A stretch of DNA of 64,000 bases from Pipra filicauda (lineage: Eukaryota > Chordata > Aves > Passeriformes > Pipridae). Location of the stretch: NCBI RefSeq assembly GCF_003945595.2, contig NW_024104376.1:2480001-2544000 (forward strand), written 5' to 3'. Both the position numbers and the translations under genes were made by a program. Shown here in pieces: positions 1-12,700 of this stretch (within the stretch, counting starts at the first letter, position 1; each line of letters begins with the position of its first letter). The notes beneath the pieces were generated by a model, which did not search any database, had not been told where the DNA came from, and was given only the letters and a program-made list of their open reading frames with translations.

Positions 1-257
1 CTCCCAACCAACTTAGTTTCATCTGCAACCTGACTGAGGGTGCCCTCAATCCCCTCATCCAGATCGTTGATAAAGATGCCCCCATTACAGAGCCCTGGGG
101 AACACCACATGTAACCAGGCATCAGCTGGATTTAACTCCACTCACCACCACTCTCTGGGCCAGACTATCCAGCCAGTTTTTTACCCAGTGAACTGTGTGC
201 CCATCCAAGCCATCAATAGCCAATGGAGTCTTCAGGACGATGCTGTGGGAGACAGTG
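1..257 (-). mobile_element. CR1 LINE fragment, distal part (reverse transcriptase region), cut by window edge
   Basis: Read on the minus strand, this is the CR1 ORF2 region downstream of the fragment at 1484-2372. The + strand wording (CCCTCAATCCCCTCATCCAG, then AGAGCCCTGGGGAACACC) is typical antisense CR1. It was one element with 1484-2372 before the LTR at 258-1483 inserted. The duplicated CAGTG at 253-257 and 1484-1488 marks the join. It continues beyond base 1. No intact ORF remains. Confidence 0.85.
253..257 (+). repeat. Left target-site duplication of the solo LTR (CAGTG)
   Basis: CAGTG here equals 1484-1488 across the LTR. The flanking CR1 sequence is contiguous if one copy is kept. 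Confidence 0.85.
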
Positions 258-469
258 TGTGGTGGGGGGAAAACAGTTTTCCCCCTGCAGTTATAAAATG
301 GTAAAACCCCAGGGGGTGGTGACCCTTGAAGTTTTGAGGTTTTACCCAACGAGCGCTTCTGCAAAATATAAACATATCACAAGCAGAATGGAAGAGAAGG
401 TTGGTTGTAGTTGTTGTTGAAGAAGTAGCCATGTTGTAGGAGCCACGAGGAGAAACAGCAGCAGCCCCA

Positions 470-497
470 CTGGGGGCTGGGCCCCCCCAGCCCCCAG
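470..497. repeat. GC-rich perfect hairpin within the solo LTR
   Basis: Two 12-bp arms (470-481 and 486-497) are exact reverse complements, separated by CCCC. The stem would be stable in either transcript. It is followed by another G run (about 498-505). It may be a structured LTR leader element, but no function is shown. Confidence 0.7.
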
Positions 498-916
498 CGG
501 GGGGGCTGCAGGGAAGTGTTAAACTGAGCTAAGTGCCTGTAGCTAGAAAGCTGAAGGAGTTTTCTCCATCGTGAGTGGGCAAACGGAGCAGCGGCAGAGG
601 CAGCAGCGAACAGAGGACAGTGGCAAAGAGCCAACAGGTAAGAATTGAAGAAGCAGCAAACAGCATGCAGCCAAGGAAGACACAGAGGTGTCTGAGAGAG
701 CCGAGAGGGAGAGAGAACCGGCAGCAGAGAGAGAACTGAGTTCTACAGAGAAAGTTTGGGTAAGAACTGAAACTAAAACCCCAAACTCCTTGGAGACCTC
801 CGAGAAAGGAGGAAGATGATGGACTCTTACTTGAAAGAGTCTTAAAGTGCTACAGCACTTGCAGAAAGGAGCTGAAAAGCTCCAAGAAGGAATGCGGAGG
901 GGGTGACCTTGGCCCG

Positions 917-935
917 CCCCCCCCCCCCCCCCCCC
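917..935 (+). repeat. Homopolymer of 19 C within the solo LTR
   Basis: There are nineteen uninterrupted Cs, followed by TGCTGC. The minus strand therefore has a G19 run able to form quadruplex structures. Such runs are prone to length error, so the exact count is uncertain. Confidence 0.8.
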
Positions 936-1483
936 TGCTGCTTGAGACAGAGCACAGAGCTCTGCAAAGGGGACTTGAATCCCCTGAAGATAAGGACCAT
1001 CACGAAGACCCCTGCGCTTCGTGGTATGACGTGGTGATAGCGCCCTTGTCCTGGGAAACTCAGCCACGGAAGAGAAGACCCTCGCTTTAGACGATGGGCC
1101 ACGAGGGCTTGGATACCCCCTCGTGTGTACTGGCAGAAATCCAGCTACAGCTGCTGCATGGAAGAGCGAAACAGAGAGACTGTTGCCCTAGAGAGACTGC
1201 TGTTCTGAAAGTAGAAAAGATCTTTTCTTTCTTCCCTCCTGGACTTTTATTTGGAGGGGAGAAGAGATTTGATCCATTGTAAATACTTTTATGTCATGGT
1301 AGGAATAGTTAAGATTGTATATAATGTATTATAGTATTTATTTGTACAGTCATTGTAATGTATATTCCCTTTCCCCCATTCTGAGTCTCGTGTGGTGTCT
1401 GGAAAACCCATCTCACATTGAGTTGAGATGTGGGAGGGGGTTTAGACTAGAGAATTGGATTTTGGAGCTCTCAAACCATGACA

Positions 1484-1488
1484 CAGTG
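1484..1488 (+). repeat. Right target-site duplication of the solo LTR (CAGTG)
   Basis: This matches 253-257. The preceding A (1483) also matches 252, so a 6-bp duplication is possible, but 5 bp leaves canonical TG...CA ends. Confidence 0.8.
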
Positions 1489-2372
1489 CCAAAGGCTTTA
1501 CTAATATCTAGGCAGACACCATCCACAGCCTTTCCCTCATCCACTAAGTGGGTCACCTTGTCATAGAAGGAGAGCAGGTTGGTCAAGCACGACCTACCTT
1601 TCATAAACCCGTGCTAGACCTGATCCCCTGGTTGTCCTGCATGTGCTGCATGATGGCACTCAAGATGATCTGCTCCATAACCTTCCCAGGCACTGAAGTT
1701 AGGCTGACTAGCCTGTAGCTCCCCAGATCCTCCTTCCAGCCCTTCCTGTGGATGGGTGTCACATTTGCTAACTTCCAGTTAACTGAGACCTTTCCAGTGA
1801 GCCAGGACTGCTGCTGAATGATGAAGAGTCACTTGGTGAGCTCTTCCACCAGCTCCCCCAGTACCCATGGGTGGATCTCATCCAGCCCCAAGGACTTGTG
1901 TGTGTCTAAGGGCTGTAGCAGCTCACTGACCATTTCCCCTTGGATTGCAGGGCCTTTATTCTTCTCCCTGTCCTGTCCCTGTGTTCCAGCTGAGGGGGTT
2001 GGGTATCCTGAGGATAGCTGGTCTTACTATTAAAGACTGAGGCAAAGAAGGTATTAAATACCTCTGCCTTTCCTTATCTCTTGTCACTATGTTTCTCCCT
2101 GCCTGTAGTAACAGATGGAGGTTTTCCTTTGCCCTTCTTTTGCTGGTAATGAAAGCAAAATGAAACATTTTTGATGTCTTTTATGGTAGTAGACAGATTA
2201 AGTTCTAGCTGGGCTTTGGCCCTTCTAATTTTCTCCCTGCATAACCTCACAATATCCTTGTAGTCCTGAGTTCCCTGTCCCTCCTTCCAACGGTCATAAC
2301 CTCTCTTTTTTTTCCTGAGTTCCAGCCAAAACTCTCTGTTCAGCCAGGCTGATCATCTTCCCTGCCAGCTCA
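1484..2372 (-). mobile_element. CR1 LINE fragment, proximal part (ORF2 reverse transcriptase)
   Basis: On the minus strand, 1604-1489 encodes a recognisable CR1 reverse transcriptase stretch containing SFYDKVTHLVDEGKAVD and LDISKAF, as in non-LTR retrotransposon polymerases. The antisense CR1 wording continues (for example CTGATCCCCTGGTTGTCCTG) to about 2372, where similarity fades. The frame is broken by stops and indels. It is 5'-truncated and dead. Its other half is 1-257. Confidence 0.85.
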
Positions 2373-4060
2373 CCTAGATCCTACTGGTCTCCTTTGCAGC
2401 ACCCCTGATGCAGTGAAGCCCAGTGGCCTCTTTTGGCTGCTCCTCACTGAGCACAGCAGTGACTCCGCAGCTGCCTGCGCCAGGGAGGAACACTGGGCAG
2501 CTGAGCAGGCCAAGCTTCAGATGGCAGAATGTACCCTCAGCACTTCCGTGGAGGCTGAGGTTGCCAAAGAACCAGGAAAGCTGCATTGGTGACCAATGGT
2601 GACCTGTGCTGTGTTCATCACTGTTTGAGAGCAGCTCCTGTTGGTGACATTTCTGGGATTTCTTTATGCTCCCTGACATCTATCTGCCGTATTCACTGCT
2701 TTGCTTCTGGTTTTGTGCCCTGATGGCAGGGCTCCCTGTTGCTGGTGTTCCCTAAGGAACACTGTCTCCTCTCTGGATGAGTAGGAAGCTGATGGAAGTT
2801 GACGCTGCCCCTAGTGAGACTCCCACCTGGCAGGGAGCTCCTCATGCTGCTGGTTAGTTAGTTCCTGCCCAGTTTGCTTGCCTTGGGATCACATCACACA
2901 CTGCTTCCTCTTGCTCTGCTGTTCAAAACAGGGGTTGGAAAATGGGTGTGAGTTAGCCATGCTGCTTCAGGTCTAGAATTAGCAGTCCTAGTTTCAGAGA
3001 AGCCAAATTAGGGTGATTTATACAGGATTTGGTTTTATGTGCTTTCCACAACAACCATTCAGTAAAGTAAATATATGTTGTTATTTTGTTCTGTAAAGTA
3101 TTTTTAGTAAATCCTCAGTGTCTCTTTTATTGAATGACTAATGCATTTTGGTACATCTGAATTGCATCTATACTGAGTCATTTTGTTTTGTAATGACATA
3201 TTTAAATGTTTGAATCTCTGCAGAAATTAAATATTGTAAAAGACTAACCTTTTGTTCTTAATGTTGGTTTGTGCCTGTATTCTATCACCACAAGCCTCTG
3301 CAATGGGGAAGAACTCCTGTGAGCTGAAACTCACAGGATGCTGTATCGCAAAAACATTTTGGGAAACCATAAATGAGCCAGTATGTTTTTGCACAGCCAA
3401 AATTTTACGTTATTTTTTTCAAATCAGTTCTTCCTCTGCTTGCTGTGTAATGTTGTTGCATTTAACATTTCACAATACTGTTGTTGCACTCTTAGTTTTT
3501 CCTAAACCCCTGTTCACCCAACATTTGTAAAATTTTCCCCCGTTTCAGACTACAGTTACTTCACATTTTGAAATTCAGGCTTTGTTTATGGGGAAGGTTT
3601 TGCCACTAACAGAACCAAAATAGTTATATCAGTGTTCTCCGCATCCTTGCTTTTCTTGTGGGTTTTTGTGGTTTTTTTTAGTAGGATTTTTCCCTTGTTT
3701 TGTTTTATTTTGTTAAATTCTCCTATAGGACATGTAAGCTGAAATAAAAGGATTTACAAGTTTTATACTGGGATAACTGTAAAGTAAATGTAAACATTTA
3801 TTGCTTGTGTAGACTGGTTGAACAGCCTTCCTTAAATTATTTTGTTGTATGCACTACTTCTTGAACTACTTCTTCCCTAGTTTGCTATCCTTCTCTTATC
3901 AGCTCACAATGCCCTTATAGTCCTTGAACAAATGCCTGTTTTACCAGGCTCTCCTTACTTTGAAACACTTTACAAGCTTTCACTTGTGCATCATTATCCT
4001 GGATTTGTAGTCTGTGTTTCTCCAGATAGGGGGTTGATACTGTGTCTCTGCCAGGTCCAT
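2373..4060. other. Intronic sequence, no gene seen
   Basis: The first 550 bases (to about 2930) are richer in GC than the surroundings but match nothing I recognise, and the 101-codon minus-strand frame there has no family features. The rest is AT-rich intron-like DNA. Confidence 0.5.
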
Positions 4061-4135
4061 CGTTTACTTTGCGAGCTCTTCAGGGCAGAGAGCTGTTCAT
4101 CACGTCCTTGCTGAAGCACATAGCATATTTTTAGA
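4061..4135 (+). repeat. Relic of an ancient amniote SINE/LINE 3' end
   Basis: The wording GCGAGCTCTTCAGGGCAGAG, then a decayed GTCCTTGCTGAAGCACATAGCA, resembles the widespread amniote repeat tail of the form 'gtaagctctt..ggggcaggga..gtacagcgcctagcaca'. It is strongly decayed. The family name (MIR/L2/L3-type) is not certain. Confidence 0.5.
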
Positions 4136-4540
4136 ATCTAAAGAGTGATCATCAATCATTGTGAAAGACCAATATCCCTTTATTCTGCTATCTGTGAATA
4201 ATGCTTGAGGCTTCTCATTGCCTTCTTCAAGCAAGGAATCAAAACTAAGAACCACAGAGAAAGTTGGGTTAGTAATTTGCACAAAGGGGTTGTATTGTGA
4301 GAAGGGGTTTGAAAAAGAACGCCCTCCACCACCAAACAACCACCTAGCTTTCACCACTGAGCAAGAGAGCTGGTACTATATAGGAGAAGAATGGGAGATA
4401 CTTGTAGTGGTAATTCTGAAATGAATGTGACTTTCTGCTCTGTAAATATTTGTATGTAAAATACTGAGAACATGATTTTCAAAAGTGCTTACATGATGTA
4501 AGAACCTTGCAGAAACAAAATGAGAAACTGAATTCACAGC

Positions 4541-4762
4541 TGAATGGTTAGGCAATAATCTGGGATGTGGGAGAGTCAGGTTCAAGTACTTGCTGCAATT
4601 ATCTTTTAATTAGTTATACAAAGTGGAACGACTTCAAACAGGAGAGATCAAGATGTCTTACCCCTGAATACCAAATAGCCTATGGGCTAGGACAACTAAT
4701 ATGGGATGAGCAGAGATTTGAAAACGGGTCACTCACCTTACTGATGACTGTTTTAACCACTG
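4541..4762. repeat. Ancient foldback repeat
   Basis: The left arm 4541-4587 (GAATGGTTAGGC, then GGGATGTGGGAGAGTCAGG) is imperfectly complementary to the right arm 4715-4762 (GATTTGAAAACGGGTCACTC, then TTTTAACCACTG). The same pair of phrases is known from an old dispersed sauropsid/amniote repeat that begins 'ggttagggcact..cctgggatgtgggagacccaggttc' and ends with its complement. It carries no coding capacity. Confidence 0.55.
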
Positions 4763-5790
4763 AGATATTAAATCTGATAGTATGTGGATTTCTCTTACCA
4801 CTGTTTATGAGGAAGGACTTGCCTGGCTTAAGCAACTGACTCAAGGAAAGGGTTTGTGGAGAAGGCACCCATTGCCATTAGAGGAATAAACTCCCTGTCT
4901 CTTAGTCAGTCTGGCTTTTGTAGCTGGCTTCTGTGATTCCTGTTTTTTGACACTGGCTTTCTCCATCCATTTTATACAAAGTGGAGGGGATTGCATTAGG
5001 TAGCAGGATCTCTAAAGCTTCAGTGCAACAATTTGCATCTTTACTGCAAGTTTATTTTTTATTATTTTATTATTTTATTTATTATTTTTGTTCATCTAGT
5101 TGTCTGCAACAAAGTAGGGAGTTACAATGGTGCCAACAGACCAAACAGAGATGCAAAGGATTTTAGCAGGGCTGACATATTAAATAGCAGACATAAAGAC
5201 ATAACATATTGTTAAAATGTATTTACTGCTAAAGGAGGAAACCATGCTAATATACTAATTAGCATCATCTTGAGAAACTGATAATTATCTCTACAGGATT
5301 TCATGAGTCTGCATCCATTTGATTTGTCCTAATTCAGGGCCTTGTCATCCTCATCTGCAATCTCTTGCCCAGATGGAGCATGGAAATCGACACAAGCGTT
5401 CCTAATATGCAAATAGAGATCTGCAGTTCCACTTCAAAGTGGCAGCTTCTGAAGTGGGAGTTTTAATTATTCCATTTAGAGTTAGTGACTCTGCAGAAAA
5501 GGGTTTTTTTCTTCTACCAGTGAGTTGGGTGTTCTTTTTTTTTCCGGATTTGTTACCCAACTTTGCAGTAGGCATGTGTTATTCTGTCATGTGAACAATG
5601 AAGTGTTTGATTAGTTAATGATCCATTTGTTTACTGATTGTAATCCATAACTTCCTCAGGGAGTTGTTTGTCCTGTTCTTCTTGGGTTCTTTTGCATGTA
5701 GTATTTTATATAACAAGATGAGATCCCTCATTGCTTGTCACTGGATTCTGTCATGAGCTTGACAAACAAGGTCATATATTAACTGTCCTA
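4763..5790. other. Intronic sequence, no gene seen
   Basis: AT-rich DNA including a T/A-rich low-complexity stretch near 5050-5090 built from TTATTTTATT-type repeats. No exon or recognisable element was found. Confidence 0.5.
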
Positions 5791-5793
5791 TAT

Positions 5794-5987
5794 TTTCTTC
5801 ACTGAAGGGGTGGGTAAACATTGGAATGGACTGCCCAGGGAAGTGATGGAATCACCATCCCTGGAAGTGTTCAAGAAACGACTGGATGTGGCACTTAGTG
5901 CTATGGTTTAGTTGACAAGGTGATGTTCAGTCAAAGGTTGGACTCGATGATCTTGGAGGTCTTTTCCAGCCTTAATAATTCTATGAT
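5794..5987 (+). mobile_element. CR1 LINE 3' end (truncated)
   Basis: It contains the CR1 3'-terminal wording: GGAATGGACTGCCCAGGGAA, then CTGGATGTGGCACTTAGTGC, GTTGGACTCGATGATCTTGG and a TTCTATGAT end. Only about 190 bp of the 3' end is present, as expected for 5'-truncated CR1 copies. Confidence 0.9.
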
Positions 5988-6716
5988 GGGAATTGATAAT
6001 AGTTAAACTGCAGGAACTGGCCAAAATAGAAAGTGATCAGCTGAGATGTAGCTGAAGTTTCATCTGATTGTGAATAACTACAGAGTAGAATCAAGTCAAA
6101 TATTTTGCTGTCACAGGTACTCATAGAGAAGATCCCTGGTGAAGTGTTAGATGCAATTACAAGGTTTAGTTGCTCACAGTGAGTTACACTGTTCCACTTC
6201 CGATGATGTATTTTCACTTTATAATGAGGTGACCATAAGGAGGTCACCGACAGTGAGGAAACTGTGCAGCAGTAGCAGTCTCAGGGAAATATATTCCTGG
6301 GTACCAGAGGGTGCACTTGGGAGAGAAAGCACTATAAGACCGCGTGAAGAGGTCAGTGTAACCTGCTGTTCCTGTGAGACTGCTGACCCCTGCATGGAGA
6401 GGAGGCAGTCTGCGTCTGCATCTGCTCCCTAAATCCTTTACCAGTGACTCAGCAGTTGTTTGGTGAGAATGTAATATATAAAAGGAAGAATGGAGGCATC
6501 CCATAATTAGGGCTAGTAATAAGAGAGGAATCAGTTTAGCATGTGATATATAGTGAGTCAGAGAAATGAAGGAAAGCGAGTTTGATAGTTATAAGGAAAG
6601 TGCAGTACTAAAAAGTTGTGATGAATGGTGATGAGATGAGCTTCAAGAGAAGCTAAAAAAGGGAAAGCAAAGTAATATGAGAAAGAGGAAGGACGAGTTC
6701 AAAACCTAAATATACG
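5988..6716. other. Intronic sequence, no gene seen
   Basis: No recognisable feature. Short overlapping frames on both strands near 6150-6500 show no conserved motif. Confidence 0.5.
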
Positions 6717-6778
6717 AATTCAACTCGATGATCCTTGTGGGTCCCTTCCAACTCAGCATATTCTGTGATTCTGTGAAA
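6717..6778 (+). mobile_element. Very short CR1 3' tail
   Basis: CAACTCGATGATCCTTGTGG, then CCCTTCCAACTC and the repeated TTCTGTGATT end match the last 60 or so bases of CR1. Confidence 0.85.
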
Positions 6779-9700
6779 TTCAGGAAGATGTAGGGAGAAG
6801 TTCGAATGGCAGGGGAGGTGTGATCAAAAGAGTTGGCTGGCATAGGGTTTATGCTAGCAGGCTGAAAGAATCTGGGGAGACAAATGTTATAGCGCTGCAG
6901 AAACTGAGGAATAAGAAAAAAATTTATTGAGTTTATAAAAAGCAGAAAGGAAATACTTGCAGGCATAGAATGATTAGAAGAAAATTACTTCTTTTTTATG
7001 ATTTTAAATCTTACAGTTAATGACAGTTTTTAATCACAGACAACATAAAATTTCTAGGATAGTCAGCCAGCATAATGAGAACGTTTTTGATATAAAAAAT
7101 AATGCACTGATTTTTTTCCAGCATTATATCCTAACTCGTATTGGTTTGGCTTCCTATGTGAGTTCTTAGAGAGACAAATCAGATTTCTACTTTTAATACC
7201 TTTTCTTGTCAGTCAAATCAATATCAAGTGTATTTAAATTTTAGACTAAGCTTTTTGATTTATTTTTCTTTTACAAACAGTGTTTCAACAGTATATGTGA
7301 AGACTACTCCATTTAGGAATTGTTCTGGTTCATGCTCCTGTGTTTCCTGTTGCCATGCAGACTCTCAGGTAGAACGGTCTCCTTCAGTCTTGTAATTGCA
7401 GTTGAGGACTCTCATTTTTCCTGTTTCTTCTTACCTTGCTGTCACATTTTGAAGACATGTGTAAATTAATACTGCAGTCGCACAGTCTCATTTACAGAAA
7501 TTCGTATTTTAAATATTAACTATTTAAAAATTGTTTTAAATCAAAGTTGGATTTTAATTACTTCCAACAACAAAATCAAGAGCTTATGTGTAATGGGGGA
7601 GTCTATACAGGTTGGAGAGTTGGAACATGGTTTCATTTTTAGTCATAATTTTATACCTGGATCGATAATTTACATTTAGCTTTTAAAAAAAGTCATTGTG
7701 TATCAATTACAAGAGAGTTGCAAAACAAATATCTCTGAATTTTTAAAGACTCTTCTTCTGTACCTTCTATGCTAGAGCCAGCTACCAGATTGCATCCGGT
7801 GTCCACTTCACAGTTAGGTATTGCTACTGCTACTATTGTGTTTAATTACAGCTTATTATATTCACAGTTCTTCAGGTTTCCTTTATTGTGGAGAGTATGA
7901 AGCAAGACAGTTTTGAGCTACGATGTGGATGTTCATGTAATGACCTATAATAAAAAAGCTGTTCAGGATTTGTCAAAATCCTGAGGACCCAGTTTTATGA
8001 GACTCTGTTTAAAAGGGATACGCTGAAATCAGGAATTTGGGCTCAGTCATGCAGGACACACAGCTGGCACAGAAACAAACAGTTGTGAAAGCATTTGTGG
8101 GCATTATAATAAAGGAAAATGGTTTAAAACAAGGATTTTGAAGAAGGATTTAAAGATACATTCCCAAATGTTTATGAGGAGCTTTCCCACAACAGGAAGA
8201 CCAGGAGAGAGAAAGTGCAAATACGTTTGTTTTGAAAATCAAACAGGTAGAGTGACAGAGACTGGCATCATCAGTTATCTGATGGCAAGAACCAGCCTCT
8301 TGATGCTGTGATAGATAACATGAAAGGTGTGGATAGACTCCAAGGATTTTGGGAGGTCAGTGGGAAGGATGCGTAGAGTGGTAATATAAACAAGACTAAA
8401 CCAGACTATTACACAGCGCTTGTTGCCTTTGCAATAATTGGTAACTGTAGAGGAACAGCAACTTAATCTATCATACTGGTAGCAAAGGCTAGGTTAAAAG
8501 GCTAATTTTCTGATCCAGTTCTTTTTCTGAGGCTTCGTTGAAACTGCATTACTAACAAAGATGGGACCTATAAGCAAAGAGGAGGAAAAGAATTGCAGTT
8601 GAAAATATCCTTCTCTATTAAATGATATACTGCTTGCAGGGAACCTCTAAAAACTAGGGAATTTGGATATCCTGTGACAAGCATGTAGCAAAAAGAGTAT
8701 GTTATCATTCCAGAGTGTGCTGTGCAAGAGAAAATAATCACTTGTGCATGTACTAAGAAAGCCAAGACAAGGGAAGATGTGGAAACTGTCAGCCAGAACT
8801 GGTAAATCAAGAAGGATAAGACTGGAAGTAAGACCTGGGATTTAGTGGCTAATAACTCTATTGAGGGCAGTCCCAATAGGAAGCTGGATAAGTAAACATC
8901 ACTAATAATGATTGAAGAATGTGATAAAGTAGAAAGGCTCAAGGGAGAAACTTGTCCCTGCGCATTTACAGTTAAGTGCAAAATAAAAGACAGTTCTGCT
9001 GCAGGGCACAGACTGTTCTGTCATACAAGTGAGGTGTTTTGTACCCAGTGAGTATAAGTAAGGTAGGTATTACCAATTTGTAAGGAAATTGGGGGGCTTA
9101 CTGCAGTTGCACTGGCTTGGTGTTTTGTTTTTGTTTGTTTTGCTTAGTGCAGCTCTGAACTATCCCTGAATTCACTGTTCTGTGTTAGAGGTGGAGCTGA
9201 CCCTGATGGAAGTATTACCATCTTGATCTAGATATTAATATGAATACATGAATTTAGTGAGTCTAGGCTGCAAATGTCATTCAGGATTTATGTTTTTCAA
9301 CTGATGTCAATTCAAATGAAGCATGAGTCTGTACTTAAGGTATCTTATTGCTGTTTCCCCAAAGTGTAGAGGTTACGTTTAGTCTTAATGAAAAATGATG
9401 ATATGACTCACATTGCTGTTTTGGAGAGTATGAAGAAGAAATGCTGTCAGTGCTGAAGAACTTTTTGAGGATAAGAATTTCATCAGATGAGTGAAAAAAA
9501 AATTCAGGAGGAGTAAAAATTGAAAAAGTCTGCTTGACTTTTACTGCAGTTATACACAAGGAATATGGAAAACATGCCTCTGGAAAATCAGCTGATTTTA
9601 ACAATAATTGTTGCATACAGGTCTTCAAAGGATAAGTCACACTTTATACAGGAATCAGCTTCACAGCTAAATCATCAGTGTCTTGTAGGAGCTGAAAATA

Positions 9701-12700
9701 ACACTGAATTGTACTTGTTTTAGGATTTAGCCCTTTCTTTTCATACTGTAGAAAACATGGGGTTTAGTGATCTCAGTCAAATAAGCAGAACCATACAAGA
9801 GTAAACAGGTTGTTAATCTGAAATCACCTTAGGGCCTTCTTCTGCTCCCACTGAAATCAATGTCTAAATTCCCATCAGTTTGAGTGGGATATTAAAGAAA
9901 GAAAAAAAAGCTCTAATATCCATGTTAATGTATTTGCTAAATATGTGAATTAATCAGCAGCTTGGTAAACTGGTTCAACAGCCTGATGCATTTGCTGAAT
10001 CAACCTTGCTAAAACAGATGCACCATCTGCCTCACAGTTTCTAACATGCTGTTAAAACAAAGCCACGTTTTTATAAAAATAAAGTTATAAGTTATTTTTG
10101 CTGTTATAAGCCTTCATCTGTGCTCAGGCAAAACTGCTTGGAACAAGATGCTGTGTATCTCTAGTGCACAAAAATTAACTTGCATATAAACTCTGTTTGT
10201 GGCAGAACTTTTAAATACAAGGAAAAGAAGATATGCTTGCTTCTTCACCGTGTGTTGAACCATATTTTTTAGATGTTTTCATAAATATCTCCCAAATACT
10301 GTAGAATTTTTTGCTTTGTCGTATTCATACTTCATATGTTGGAAAAAACTACAGAAAAACAAAGTGAAGACAGACTTCTGTTTGGTTGAAATAATTAACA
10401 AAATTCAATCCAACCCTTACAGCAAACCACAGGCTTTCAGAAATGCTAAAGGATTAAGCTTCTAAATATCCATGAACTTTCTTCACTTTGGTACTTTGGG
10501 AAAACCTCACCTTTAATCCTCACCTTTACTGCTGTTTTTGTGAGCCAGTTTTACATCATTGGTAGCAGGTAGTTTTAATACTGGTATTTCAGTAAGATCC
10601 CCTTTTGTTGCTTGTTTTTACCTCTTTGCACTTTGCAAAGCACTGCACAAGGGGTCTTGAAGAGAAACAAAAAGACCATAGTCGGTACCAGGGGAAAATA
10701 CAAACGGGGTGGCTTTTTTCTGTTAAACTGTGTGCAGGGTAAAGCATTTTGCTTGAGGTGAAACTTCTAACACATGGGAACCCCAAGAAACGCTGGTCAG
10801 GCTGTAAACTTTGCATTTGCACGCAGGCAATTTTGTTTCTTCACCTGGTGCTTATTTACATTAATCCCACTCTCTATATATGGTTCCTTTCTAAGCAGGA
10901 GAAAGAAAGCAACCAGGGTGGGCCAAAGTCCATTTCTGGCCTTAACAAAATGACTGTGGTGTGCCAGGAGTTGTGAGGAATTTGTTTAGATATACCCCAG
11001 TATACCTGGAAGCCGTGTGTGTCCCTCAGTGCTTACTTTCTTTATGGACGTTTAATGTGTCTAGCTGTGTTTAACGTAGGGAAAGGAAGCTGTGGAAGGT
11101 ACTAGCAGGTTCATTATGGGGGGCACCCTACCTACAGCCACGTTATTGATGTGCTGTTTTGGAACTGCAGCAACCCTGCCTCACCTTTAGACTGTTACTC
11201 TGGCAGGGTTCTGGGATATTTTAAACTTGCTGACAGTGATTTTCTGTTGTGCTGGCCCAGTTTAATAGGCAGTATGTGTCATACGTGTGGGTCAGCCCTT
11301 ATAACTCTGCCTCTTGGTATTTCACAATTGTCTGCGAAGGTGTTGCTCAAGCGGAGTCCCAGCCCTGCAGCCACCATGTGCAGAGGTGTTGACTCTCCTG
11401 AATCAGATGTGGGCCCTTAGGCAATCCCTGCTGCAGCAGAGTTGTGTTCAAACTGCTGCAGCTCCTGCTGCTAAGTGATGATACCCTTTTTGACTGCCCC
11501 TGCAAATGTTTCCAAGAGCGGTGTTTTATTTGTGCATCAGCAAATGATCTGATATTTGCTAAGGGTTTGAATCCAGCCATTGAAGAATAATAAATGACTG
11601 TTTAGGTTGAGCTGAAATTTTGCAGCCTGATTCAGTTACAGTGGTGACTCACTTCGAGTTGGTTCTCACATGATTCACAAAGTGTATGGGTGACTCAACC
11701 CACAAATTTACTTAGCTCTCATGTTATTTTCCCTCTCAGTGAAAAAAAAATTGGTTATAATAAATAATCACAGCAAACTTTGACTTACCCTGAGGTAAAA
11801 TAAATATGTGTGTTGAAAGGCTGCATATTTGTAATAATAAATTATTTAGTGAGGTAAGGATGAAATAATAGGATGTAGGAATTGTTAAACAAGAAAGAAA
11901 TGTGACATGCATTTTTGTTTGCTTTTGTTGCATAGCAGATATAAATAAAGGAAGAATAGTTACTTTATCTATGATAGAGATGCTCAGAGAGGCTGTTTTG
12001 TCAGTGCCCATGCTTATTGTTTTAGCCAGCCAATTCTTGGTATTTGTTCTCTGAAATAAGCAATTTTAGATATGTCCACATGTGGGTCAGGTATTTTAAA
12101 GTGAAGTCAACTCAGAAAATGTGAGATTCCTAGAATCTGAACTGGGTCTTTTTAGGATGCCTTAGGCTGACCACCCCTCTCTGAGAGATCTTGACTGAGT
12201 TCCTTTACAATATCCCAATTCACAGAGATAAGAAATTCTGTCCCAACAGGAGCTGTAAGACAGTAAGTTTTTCTTCAAAAGATGCAGAGGCACATGGCTA
12301 TAGTGTAAATACAGTTCAAATTACTATGAGTTTAGAGTTAGGTGGAAACATCAGCAACTAATTTTTTGGGTTGTCCCAAAAGGCTATAAATATCTAGGTA
12401 ACTACATACCTCTGAGCTTCTCAGCACTGAGTGACTAATCACCCTCCCTTTCATAAATGAACAACAAAGAATCTGGAAAATGAAGAAATTCTGCCATGTC
12501 AGCTGACTTGGTCTTTTTAAAGTTCATGAGCAAGCAGGAATGTTTCTTTACCTTACAAATGTCAGTATTATCCATAAATTAAACTCTAAAAGTCCATATT
12601 TTGTAGGGATTAAATTACAGGGACAAATAATGCATGGTGCAAATTCTGAATTCTTTGAAAAGATAGTTCTTTTGCAGGTTGTATCACTGGTTTGAGGAAA

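Larger units (their letters stand above)
258..1483. mobile_element. Solo LTR of an endogenous retrovirus inserted in CR1
   Basis: The 1226-bp block starts TGTGGTGG and ends CCATGACA, giving imperfect terminal inverted repeats and TG...CA ends. It is flanked by the 5-bp target duplication CAGTG (253-257 and 1484-1488). The surrounding CR1 reads continuously when the block is removed, so the boundaries are firm. There are no gag, pol or env remnants, which means the two LTRs recombined to leave one. Inside are a purine-rich stretch (about 580-790), a 19-C run at 917-935 and a GC-rich hairpin at 470-497. Orientation is undecided: TTATAAAATG at about 291-300 would suit a promoter on +, while AATAAA appears only on the minus strand near 1337-1343. 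The 5-bp duplication fits ERVL- or ERVK-type elements. I cannot name the family. Confidence 0.85.

Noticed and set aside
543..1102. Overlapping minus-strand frames up to 174 codons
   Set aside because: They lie inside the solo LTR, are Leu/Ser-rich because of its purine-rich opposite strand, and include the C19 run translated as poly-Gly.
6445..6454. TGACTCAGCA, a match to a MARE/antioxidant-response core
   Set aside because: A single 10-mer in a large intron with no clustered sites or conservation information.
8568..8981. 137-codon minus-strand open frame
   Set aside because: The composition is what a purine-rich complementary strand gives. There is no motif, no splice context and no neighbours of the same kind.
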